This document shows, one piece after another, positions 1 to 10,223 of a stretch of 64,000 nt of DNA. Below the pieces are notes generated by a model. That model was not told where the DNA came from, made no database searches, and saw only the letters and a list, made by a program, of their open reading frames with translations. Position numbers and translations under genes: made by a program. Location of the stretch: the NCBI GenBank assembly GCA_028583605.1, contig CM053325.1, forward strand, positions 46,136,987-46,200,986, written 5' to 3'. This stretch comes from Dastarcus helophoroides. Lineage: Eukaryota > Arthropoda > Insecta > Coleoptera > Bothrideridae. Position 1 is the stretch's first letter. Every line of letters begins with the position of its first letter.

Positions 1-57
1 CCTTTGTCGCAGTTTCGCAACGAAAATATAAACTACAAACGTATTAACGCAAAAAAG

Positions 58-512
58 ATACTCCTAGTGAAGTACGATATTGTCAGCGGTTTTCGAGTAA
101 AATGTATTTTTATATCTTTATATAACTTTCGCCCAAAAATCTCCGATATAACATATAGTCGGCTTTGAAATGAAATGAAATAAAACTATGATTTGTTAAT
201 TAGCTAAAATTTACTTTACAAAAAAATTCTTTTTAACTATTGTAATATTTTAATAAAAAAATATTTCGTAAATATTTAATAAGTAACAAATTTAAAAACA
301 TTGGCGTTTATTTACAGAAATTAATCAAAGTGGGCACCAGTGACAAGAAAACATGGAAATATCAATGCTATTTATTTCCTTTCATTTCAATGCCAATTGC
401 GTGTTAGATCGGATATTTTTGGGCGAGTGTTTTTAATGTATCGAGATATAAAAATGCATTTTACTAGAAAACCTCTGACAATACGAATTTCGGTACCTAG
501 GAGTACCATAAA
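58..512. repeat. Inverted-repeat element with ~135-155 bp arms
   Basis: The stretch from about 58 to 190 is matched, as reverse complement, by about 353 to 512. Shared blocks include ACTCCTAG, TATTGTCAG, GTAAAATG, TTTTTATATCT, CGCCCAAAAAT and TTGAAATGAAA. The arms flank about 160 bp of AT-rich DNA, giving a MITE or fold-back-like unit. No target duplication was found, so the outer limits are approximate, and no coding sequence is inside. The 75-residue open frame at 340-567 is only the arm read through. Confidence 0.65.
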
Positions 513-2274
513 CCATGGTTACTTTGACCCTTTCTTTGTGACTAAATTTACATTGGATATTATATAAAGTTTTTTTGAGTGTCACAAAAATGAAAGTATT
601 ATCCGTACATTAGTTTATAGTCACTAAAAACATTCATGTAACCGATTTGCCAATATTTTGAAAATAAACTGAGATTTTCAACTTTAAAAATAGGGACAAT
701 GTTGGTCTCCATTAAGTGTTACTTTGGCCCATATGCTGTTTTGTCTTTATTTTCTATTATAAATATAAATTGAATCAATGTAAAACTATGGATTGAGGCA
801 AAAATAAGCTACACTTAAAGTCCGAGACTTACTACTCTTTTTTATGCACTCATGCAGTCTATAGTTACAAAATCTCCGGATTTCAATGAGTGCAAACCGA
901 TTTACGGCATCTGTTTTGCGAGAGCCTCGCCTTCAACCATAGCACTGGTCGAAAGAAATGGTTCTTCAATTAGACTCTTCATCAAATTCCGTAATGATTC
1001 CAAATTGTTTTGTTTGTGTTTCAGTAAACCAAATAGTTCTGGACTGTTTCCAGTGGAAGCATAACTGAAGTGATCGTTTTCATTTATAATGAATCTGAGG
1101 GTAGTCTTTTTTGTTGGTTGATCTCTTTTGCGCAAAAGTTAATTAACTTGTTCAGAGCGAGTTTTTATTATGTCTGAGTTAATACTGAGACATGTTGGTA
1201 CTATCAATTTTTTATTTTTGGTTTTATTTTGGGTGCTCCATTTTGTTCTTTTTTCTTTTATTCAACCCAAAAGATTTTTTCTATTAAATTAATGTTTATA
1301 TTTAGGCGGTGTTAATCAGTTTAAAATTGAATGCTTATTAATTAAATAGATTCCAGTTTTCTTGAAACCAAGTTCCAGCCTTTGACCACTATAGTCGACG
1401 TAGGAGAGATAAAATTACATCTCGAAGGTATACAATAATTAAAGCAAAAATTGTAGAACAAGGTTGAACCAGGTACACACTTTAGAATATACTAGGGCTG
1501 CCTTAGCCATGGGCTAAAATAGATTGTCTAAGTGGGTCAAAAATGTACACATTCTTAAAACAGTTTACTTTTAAGAACACGATTAACAGGCATAAAAGTA
1601 AAGGATTATATTTTACGAACCAGATTTTTGGCTCAACGTGTAACATTTCCAGTTATAAACGTTTGTTGTTGAAAATTTGTATTGGAATTGGTGTATAACG
1701 AAATCTATTAGGCATAAAACCACAAATTTGGGCTTCATGTAGTTTGCACAAATGTTCCACTTATTAGAAAAAGCCATCATTTCGCTTCTTCGGAGTCCTA
1801 TTATACCTATAGGAAAATTCAAAAAAATTTCATGGAATGTGACAAAGTTATAGCTCAAGGGTACAAAATGGAATACATTAATATGAATAATTTTAATAAC
1901 AGCCAAAATAGGCAGTGCTTTTAGTGCTAATTAAATAACATAATTATTATTTAAGAAGAATCTTCTAGTTTGGTAAAGTGATTAAAATGTCTGAAAACAA
2001 GTGACAACTAAATAATGGGATTGAATAAGTAACTGTCAGGAATCAGATAAGTTATGCTAAGAAGACTGTCAAAACAATACAGCTCTATCAAGAAATGTCG
2101 GTTTATTCTGCACCTAACTTCCTATCATATTAAGTGAAGCACTGAAGTTATTAGGCAAAATGAAAAGTAATATATTTTTATGCTCAAAAACTCAAAGAGT
2201 CGTTCTTAAAACTTAGTGATGCAATAAAATTTATACATGAAGTGGGGTATGTATTTAAGATCCCTAAAACTACC
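513..2274. other. AT-rich DNA, no recognised gene
   Basis: I see no gene here that I can support. A minus-strand open frame at 902-1135 (77 codons) has fairly protein-like composition (charged, Leu/Ser/Glu-rich) and lies in a slightly GC-richer patch, but I do not recognise it and it could be a transposon fragment. The frame at 1613-1906 looks like chance. Confidence 0.4.
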
Positions 2275-2282
2275 GTCTAATA

Positions 2283-2964
2283 CAGTGGTTTCCAACCTTT
2301 TTATACCTGCGCCCCCCTTTAAAAAAAATTGTTGCGCCCCCTCAATTTTTCTAACAATCTAATTTCATAAATACTCAACTGATATTATAATTTATTTAAT
2401 GGGCTACAAAATAATATACAATATTATGTAAAAATGTACATACAAAAATAATTATTTATTATAAGAAATAATAATTTAAAATGTAATAAAAACGAATCTT
2501 ACAAAAATAAAAAAAGAGCATATAATTAATACAATATTATAAAAATTTAATGCGACGGTTGAGCTTGTTTTTCAGCGCAAATTTTCTCAAACCATGGTAG
2601 CATTGAAGAAATCGCGGTTCTCAGTTCCTTTTCAATCACTAAGCGAGATCGATACTTTGTTTTTAAGACAACTACTGTAGAAAAACCAGTTTCACATAGG
2701 TAAGATGTTACAAATGGCAATAAAATTTCTAAAGCTTTGTTTGTCAAAGTAGGAAAATCGTCTTTTACTCGTAGCCAAAACGTAACAATATTATTTTCGT
2801 CTTGAAACATCTGCTTTAATGTGCTATCACTAGATAAGTCAATTATCATTTCCTGCTCTGCTGTTTGTATTCGAAAATGATATTTTGAAAACAGCTGCAT
2901 GCCCCCCTTGCAACAGTCTCGCGCCCCCGCTAGGGGGCCGCGCCCCACAGGTTGAAAACCACTG
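2283..2964 (-). mobile_element. Non-autonomous hAT transposon with 8-bp TSD
   Basis: The left end reads CAGTGGTTTCCAACC and the right end is its near-perfect inverse, GGTTGAAAACCACTG. Both are flanked by the same 8 bases, GTCTAATA (2275-2282 and 2965-2972). An 8-bp target duplication with CAGTGGTTNCCAACC-type termini is the hallmark of the hAT superfamily. At 682 bp the element is far shorter than an autonomous hAT (2.5-5 kb). It keeps only the tail of the transposase gene on the minus strand, so it is an internally deleted derivative that would need a transposase supplied in trans. Confidence 0.93.
2547..2948 (-). pseudogene. hAT transposase C-terminal dimerisation domain (deletion remnant)
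   Basis: This 133-codon frame has an N-terminal part that is translated terminal sequence (rich in Gly/Ala/Arg) and not genuine protein. From about residue 20 it matches the end of a ZBED5/SCAND3-like hAT transposase. It shows the conserved FWLRVKDDFPTL block, the LLPF...YLCETGFS block and KTKYRSRL, and it ends KQAQPSH, the usual family terminus. The BED zinc finger and the catalytic RNase H-like core are absent, so it cannot transpose anything itself. The C-terminal domain is intact and free of stops, which suggests recent movement of the element. Confidence 0.85.
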
Positions 2965-3728
2965 GTCTAATATGTGATTAAATATTATGAAGAAACCGAC
3001 AGTATCCATCCTCGATGACAAACTATTAGAAAATATTTTATAATAAAGTGGTTAGTTATTTTGATCACCGAAAAACCTCTAAGAATCCTTAAATGTTTTT
3101 TTTAATTTTCCGTCCATGCTCTTGCAAAAACAGCTCAAAATAACTGTTCCCCTGAACTTCTGGGCTTCTAAAGATAAAATTTAGATTTTAATAGGGTTAA
3201 GAGAGATTGGATCATAGATTATCGGAAAACTGCGATATCATAATAGTTGTTAAGAAAAAAATATTTTATAGAAAAATAGATGCTTCCATTTCAAGGCTTT
3301 TTGATCTATCTGATATCTGATATAAGGTATTATGATTCTTAGATAAATAAAAAGGTTTATTTAACCAACGGATAGAATGTGGATCAAATTTATCTCTTGC
3401 ATTTAGATGAATATTTTCGAAGTTAGCAGAGGTTTATTAAATTGCACGCAACGCAGTAATTGAGCCTTGAAATTGAAGATTTTGGCGTGATCCAAAGCGA
3501 TGTCACAAACTGTGTTGTCACTGACTCATTCCGAATGAATGCTTTTTGCCTGAGACATTATCAACACAGTCACCAGTTCCATAAACTGATTGTAGAAAAA
3601 AATGTATAGTTGAAAAGGGATAATTTTTTTATTTTTTAATTGTAGCACAAGAAAATTGAGATTTTCGCAGCTTACACTTACCAATTGTTTCCTTCTGTAT
3701 CAATCATTTCACTTGCCAAATAAATGTA

Positions 3729-4084
3729 ATGGAAATGACCGCATGTATTGCAGATTTTGTTCAAGGTAAGGCAGAAGAAGTAGAGTTAGAAATGTTGGGC
3801 CTTAAGAATGATATTTTGCTAAAATCCCTAATATCAGAGGACTTTTGGAATATAGTGGACAGAGAAAAGTTCCCATTTTTGAAAAAAGCGGCATATAAAA
3901 TTGAATCATTTTTCGGTTCGACATATTTATGCTAATCATGGTTTTCAAACATGAACTTCGCAAAATCAAGATAGAGATCTCGACTCATCGATGACCATCT
4001 TTATGATTGTTTGCTAACAGGATTATCGTCATACTCTCCTAATTATGAAGCACTGGCCAATAATATGCAATGCCAAAGATCACA
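3729..4084 (+). pseudogene. Decayed hAT transposase C-terminus (second family)
   Basis: From the ATG at 3729 the frame reads to FPFLKKAAYKIESFFGSTYLC and then hits TAA at 3933, where a Glu codon is expected. The same frame continues with the family's downstream blocks (WFSNMNFAKS, then RSRLIDDHLYDCLL) and ends in QCQRSH at about 4084. This is the dimerisation region of hAT transposases of the GTF2IRD2/SCAND3-like type, which normally reads STYLCE.-FS-M.-KSK.RSRL.DEHL. At least two in-frame stops make it a relic. It belongs to a different subfamily from the element at 2283-2964. Confidence 0.75.
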
Positions 4085-4340
4085 TTGACATATTGATATT
4101 ATATTTTTTATAAAATGTTTTCTTTGTATTTGTTTTTTGTTTACGTTTTGCAAATACATTTCTCTGTGTGTAAGATTTTTGAATAATAATTTATTATTTT
4201 GAAACATTTTTGTTTATTATTTATTTACAAATTATGAATATAAGAAAATAAATTATGGGAAAATGAGAAGTTATGAAAGGAGTTTGTAGATTAAAAATAG
4301 GTGGTGCCCACCACTCTACCGATATTTTAGAATGTGCTTT

Positions 4341-4367
4341 AGAGTACAAAAAGGTTGGGAACCCCTG
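4341..4367 (-). repeat. hAT-type terminal inverted repeat, right end
   Basis: Read on the minus strand this begins CAGGGGTTCCCAACC and continues TTTTTGTACTC, a textbook hAT end. It lies about 280 bp downstream of the hAT transposase relic and probably marks the right end of that element. A matching left terminus was not found; a weak candidate lies near 3045. No target duplication could be confirmed. Confidence 0.6.
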
Positions 4368-5099
4368 GAGTAAGGTATCTAACTGCCTTCAGTATAGGAA
4401 TTTCATTTCCGTGAGATTCAATTTTCAAAAATATTTTTTTTATGAGTGTTATCGTTATTACTTACTATTTAAAGTTCATGTTTCTACATTCAACGTATTG
4501 GGTTGTTCTTTGATTTGTCAGGAAATCCAGATAACGGACTCCCATTAGTCATTTTCTTATGTTTGTCTCAATCTCATTTATAAAATTTGTTTTAAACAGA
4601 CAAAATAAAACAATGAAGTCCCAAGTATTAATAACAAAGTGCAGCATAATGAAATTATTTATCCAAAATTGTAAACAATTGGCTAGCACTCAGGAGATGA
4701 TACTCTATACTCTATAATCTGTAGCGAAAGATGGCGCTGCCAGACCTGTATTTCTAAAAAAGGTTAATAAGGGCCCTTTTGGAATGCCAGGAACGCTATG
4801 TCTAGGATAGAAAGTTACCTACATAATGTCTTTATTAAGCTTTGAAAAATCACCTTGCCAATTTTTATCTAAATCGATGACCATTGGTTTTTGTTGCTCT
4901 AATGCAAATACCCAGGGCTGTGCGGTAAATTTTCTTAGTATGATGAAACTCTTCAAAATGCCGCCCCATAAAAGTTTTTTATTTAAAGCAAACAAAGAAC
5001 CTTCGAATATGAGTTAAATGAAGCATTTATTTCAAAATTTAGTTACAATATTTAATTTTTGTAATATCGTAAACACAAAATATGTTGTATTATGATTAT

Positions 5100-7720
5100 G
5101 TTAAAACTATGACCTTTTGGAGTAATTTCAAATTTGATTTTTTTCTTCAAATTCTGGCTTCGAATTTAAGATTTAGACTTTTTCTCAAAGATTCGACAAT
5201 AGTTTTTAAATTTAGATTCTTATTTAAAACAATTTCATTCCTAAAATTACGAAAATAATAAAAAATGAAAGCGTAAAATATATTTTTTTTCAAAAAAAGA
5301 TCATAAAATACTTTTTAATTTAATTTTGTCTACTACTCTTAAAAATTTACAAATTTTTTTAATCAAAATTTAAACTTTTCCTCTAAATAAAAAGTTAGTA
5401 CTATTAGTTTTTACATGTTTATCTAAAATTTTGATTTTAATATCAACATATAGACTTTTGCCCGAGATCTTATAAACAGTCTTTTGTTATTTGTATTTTA
5501 GTTTTGGAATTACCGATATCTTGGGATTTTTTATTTATGTATTACTAGCATCGCTAGTGGTCGAAATTCGACCAAAACCAAATACATGTTTTTATGCAAT
5601 TCTCAATTCTTGCCTTGATGATTTAAGGAAAGGTTTCACTCCTTTCCCAAGATCATCAAATTCTACTCTTTTCGAAAATGTATGATTTCTTTAATCGACA
5701 ATTTTGACCTGTTTAAGAATTTCTATTTTTTTTAAATCTCAATTTTTTGTCACAGAATCTTGTCCTTTTCTTGAAATTTCGACTTTTTTTAAATATTAAT
5801 AACTTTTATTGTGAAATAGTATAAACTTGATACTTTATTAAAATTTTAGCTTAAGAAAAAACAGAATGTTTGATAACTTCCACTTTATTTTTCGAAATTT
5901 AAATACTTTTTAAATTTTAAATGTTTTGAATAGGTTCACTCCATAACTGGGCTTTTTCTGAAAACTCTGATTTTCTGAATATTTCGGCTTTTTTTTAGAA
6001 ATGTTGGCGTTGTTATACACTTTCTTTGAAATATTTTGCTTTTTTGAAAATCTGTTTTTTAAAAATGTCGACTGAAAATTTCGATTTTCGAAATTTGACA
6101 GTTTTAACTTTTCTTAAAATTTTAACCTTTAAAAGTTGTAATTTTTCAAAACGTTAACTTTTTCAAAAATTTGAAAAATTTGACCTTTTTTGTAAAATTC
6201 TGCTTTATTTTTGATAATATTGACTTTTATACGAAGTTTTGACCTTTCTGAAAACAGCGACTTTTTAAAAATATTTTCATCTTTTTTTAAAGATCTAATA
6301 TTTTTGCAAAATTCTTACTTTTTCTCAAAAATTGTCACCTTTTTTGAATATTCCTACTTATTTAAAATTCTTAAATTTTCCCTCTGAATATTTCGACTTT
6401 TTTTGGTTCGACATTTTCGAAATTGCATTTTTTCAACTGATTTAAAAATTTTGATTTTTTAAAAAATATTGACACTTCTATTGAAAATTTCAAATTTCAG
6501 TTTCAGTGTTTCAAAATTTCCACTTTTTTAAATGTGATTTTCTCCTCAATTTATGAGTATTTTAAAAACTTTGATCCTCACGATCTTAACTTTCGTAAAT
6601 TTTAATTTTTAAAAAACTTTTTTTTGAAAAATTTTACCTTATTAAAAATTTTTATTTTTACTTTAATCTATGATTTTTTAAGAACTTCTACTTTTGTTTT
6701 TTTTTTTCAAAATCTTGATTTTTCAAAAATTTCTACTTTTAAAAAATTTTTTTAAAGATGTTTACTTTTTGTTTCAATTTAAATTTTTTTTTGAAGTTCA
6801 AATATAAGTTTCAAATACTTCCAAATTTTGATTTTTCTCGGGATTTTGAGTTTTTTTTAACATTTTAAATTTTGTACGAAATTTTTATTTTTTGAAAAAT
6901 TTTACCTTATTAAAAATTTTTATTTTTACTTTAATCTATGATTTTTTAAGAACTTCTACTTTTGTTTTTTTTTTCAAAATCTTGATTTTTCAAAAATATC
7001 TACTTTTAAAAAATTTCATTAAAGATGTTTACTTTTTGCTTCAATTTAAATTTTTTTTTTGAAGTTCAAATATAAGTTTCAAATACTTCCAAATTTTGAT
7101 TTTTCTCGGGATTTTGAGTTTTTTTTAACATTTTAAATTTTGTTCAAAATTTTTATTTTCCTAGTTTATGTTTTGTGAAAATTTCGTCTATTCGGAGATT
7201 TTTGATTTTATCGTGAAATCTCGACTTTAAAAATTTCACGATCGTTTCCACATTTTTTTAAAATTTCTAACGATATTGGTTTTGCTGAACTTGCTTTTTG
7301 AAAAGTTTTACTGTTAAGTAAATTTGACCTCATCAAAATATTTACATTTTGTGAGACTTTTTAATTTTTAAATGTTTCAAAATTTATTTTTTTTCATATT
7401 TTTAATTTTTTTTTAATTTTGATTGTTTCTTTAAATTGTCATATTTTTCCACAAATTGTAAATATTTTTTCTCGGTAAGTTTTTTGCAATTTTTTATTTT
7501 TTGAAAATTTTGCTATTTTTCACAATTTTCACTTTTATCAAAAAATTATAACCATTTTTCAAATTTTTTACTGTAAAATTGTAACCTATTTTCAGAATCT
7601 CGACTTTTGCTTTGAATTTCTAATATATTTTTTTAATATTGTCCATTTTTGATCTCAACAATTTCTTCAAAAATTTCGAGAAATAACTCGACAATTATGA
7701 AAAACTATCAAACTTTTTTA
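5100..7720. repeat. T-rich degenerate tandem array
   Basis: About 2.6 kb consists of loosely repeated 20-30 bp words such as AAATTTCGACTTTTT and AAAATTTTGATTTTT. The plus strand is strongly T-rich with scattered A-runs and almost no G-runs. There is no coding potential. The same vocabulary recurs at 60.4-63.2 kb and in short patches at 40.9-41.1, 42.3-42.6, 45.6-46.2 and 53.1-53.5 kb, so it is a genome-wide satellite-like sequence. Confidence 0.8.
6623..7158. repeat. 268-bp head-to-tail duplication inside the T-rich array
   Basis: Segment 6623-6890 is repeated immediately as 6891-7158 at a constant offset of 268. Marker words at matching positions are TTTTACCTTATT, TAATCTATGATT, GAACTTCTACTTT, GATGTTTACTTTTTG and TTTCTCGGGATTTTGAG (GGG at 6840 and 7108). 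Only a few substitutions and 1-2 bp indels separate the copies, which are much closer to each other than to the surrounding words, so this duplication is recent. Confidence 0.92.
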
Positions 7721-9814
7721 TAATTTTTTTTATGAATATCAAATAATCAAGAATTATAAAAAAGGTTCTGAATTAATAAAAGAACATAAAAATTTCAACG
7801 GGAACAGCACTCAACTTAACGAAGAGCCGCATGCAACGCTCAGAGGCTAATTTGCCCATCCTTGACATAGGCCAATATGGAAAAGCATATGTAAAAATTT
7901 TTAATTATTAAAGGGCTCAAATTAAATTTTGATTTAACTTCTTATGCCGCATGATGCAGTTGCCTCTTTGCATCATAGCACGGCACGGCCCTGCAAATAC
8001 CGATATGCCGGAAAACTTGTTAATTTAAAGCTTTTAAACCAAAGACTGATTCCGATCTTATTTGATCTTTTCAATTTGACATATCGAAATTAAATCAATA
8101 TTTGTTGAACACGTAACATGTTCCTATTTTCATTAAGCGATTTTGCCGATATTAGCGTTTATTAATGCGTAGTTTGCTTGACGAATATGTAATTATAATG
8201 TAACTCAAAATTAAGTTTAGTTGTCTAGGGTTAATAAAACGTTTTGAAAATCTATAACCATCATAAAGTGGGAATTTGCTTCTGACAAAGATACTTGTTG
8301 AGATTCATTTCAGTTTCAACTTGGTACAGGCTATTTCAATCTATCAATTCGAACCTTCAATTAATGGATCGCTGTTAAATTTTTGGGACAACAACAAGCT
8401 TTTAATGTGCTTTTTTATAGTTTAAAATAAAACTTCTCTTCTGAAGCTTCCCCATCGTACTGGTGATAGATCGATCCATATCGATAGATGATCGACTTAA
8501 ACAGCTCTTCCATTTCTATCCAGAGAATTTTGGGGTGCACTTAAGTTACAGATTAATATAGAGGTTCTCATTTTCGTCTTCTTTTCTCTGTCACATATTA
8601 CACATATAATTTTATTACATTGATCATTGACGTGAGCTCCCGAGGTTTCTTCTCTACATGCAGAACAGAATTAATAATTGAACAGGCAATTTAGAAGGCA
8701 TTTATATTTTTCTTTAGGGTCCAATTGACGATTTAAACATATATTAAATTTAATTGTCCACTTAACTTTTATTAAAATCAATGGAACTAATTTGACGAAA
8801 AACTAATCCAGTTTTGGTCAGCGTGTTTTGTTTTGAGACACACATTAAAAAAAGTTTTAACTGCGAAACGCGATATAATGTTCTTTTAGAACATGTATTA
8901 TTAATTTCCATTCTCTGGTTTTATAGCAGTCCCAGATTTAATGAAAAGATACAACAAAAGTAATTTAATTTTCAGCACTCATCTGATTTGGAATACTTTT
9001 TGTTGTTCATTAAGTATCTGTCAAATTATAATTTGTTCTAAAATAACACTCCTGATTGTTTTTTTAATTTTCTCTAAAGACTTTAATTTGCCTTCCTTGA
9101 TTATGTCCGTTAAATTCATGGGTTCCTTAGGATTCCATGTTTCCTTAATCTTTGTTTCATTTTAAACTAAATTAAATTATTCATTAATGGTTTGAACTTT
9201 ATTTTAAAAGCGTGTTCACCATCGCCGTTAATAATGTCAATATTCTTAAATATGATCTGGATAAATCATTAATGTGCACACCGGCATTTAGTTTTAAATA
9301 CCTAAGCATATGAAAAATTAGCGAAGTTTTGTCTTTTCACAATATTTGTCGGGGCACTTACTAAAAGCCTAGACAGATGACAATATGCTGGATTTTGTTA
9401 TTTGACTGCGACATATACATTAACCAAAAAATACCAGTATCTATAAAGTAGTCGTTGTCTACACAAAAAATTCAAATAAAACACATAGACTGTCTTTTCC
9501 AAAGCTTTCTCAAATGGATGATATAGCCCAAAATCTTGATTTCTGCGACAAATTGTATACTCATTTTAGTATAGTAAATTAATTATGCTTTACAGAAAAA
9601 CAATTAAATATTTTATTTGTACATTTTTCAAACAAAAGAGTTAATTTATAACGGTAAAAGTAAAAAAAAAATCATTAATAAAAAAAATCGATTAACACAG
9701 AACGTGTCAAAATATATTCAATACAAAACAAATAAAACGCCGACTTTCATTAACTTTGTTATTTTCTTTCCAATAATCTTTTTAATAAATACGCATATAT
9801 TTTAATTATTTTAG
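7721..9814. other. AT-rich intergenic DNA
   Basis: No gene, RNA or element could be supported here. The open frame at 8941-9165 is hydrophobic, but so is most AT-rich DNA when translated. The last ~200 bp (9600-9814) are probably 3'-untranslated sequence of the minus-strand exon at 9815-10223. A minus-strand AATAAA lies at about 9611-9617, some 200 bp beyond its stop codon. Confidence 0.45.
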
Positions 9815-10223
9815 TTAAACCTTAATCAGTTTATGTTTAACTCTATAAGGCCTAAGCTGCCTTTTGCTGTCTTTATATCTAACATTCCGATTTCGAGTTG
9901 CCGAATAACTAAAGTCCTTTGGAGGTTTCAGATAATGGTAGTCGCCGTTATTATAATAACTACTTTTTATTGGATATTTGGTGTACGATGGAGCTTGCTC
10001 GTAGTGAAAGTCTTCATCCTCTTCTTCTTCGTGGTCGTCATCGTCGTCGTAATTGTCGAAGTAATTGTCTTGCTTTTCTTCTTCATGGTGTACATAGTGA
10101 TGATGAGTGGCTGGAACAACTTTTTCCTTCTCGTGGATATAATGATGATGTTCGGGGACTTTAATGAATTTTGTATGGTAAATTGTCCTTACTTTTGTTG
10201 GTACGTGGATTCTGTAGTAAACT
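9815..10223 (-). CDS. Terminal exon of a His/Tyr/Asp/Glu-rich, probably secreted protein
   Basis: The minus strand is open for 135 codons to TAA at 9815-9817 with no internal stop. The peptide begins VYYRIHVPTKVRTIYHTK, then has His clusters (PEHHHYIHEK, THHHYVHH), an acidic tract (DNYDDDDDHEEEDED) and a Tyr/Lys/Arg-rich tail ending HKLIKV. Alternating basic valine-proline and histidine motifs followed by an acidic block are typical of insect extracellular or cuticle-associated His-rich proteins; that function is inferred from composition only. A TTTGTTGTAG acceptor precedes 10223, where the exon starts with the third base of a codon, and no ATG lies in the frame, so this is a 3'-terminal exon. 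Upstream exons were not found. The longer plus-strand frames over it are antisense shadows of the low-complexity codons. Confidence 0.72.

Noticed and set aside
5491..5685. 64-codon frame in the T-rich array
   Set aside because: Begins within array sequence, has no family likeness, and ATT/TTT-rich DNA readily gives hydrophobic frames.
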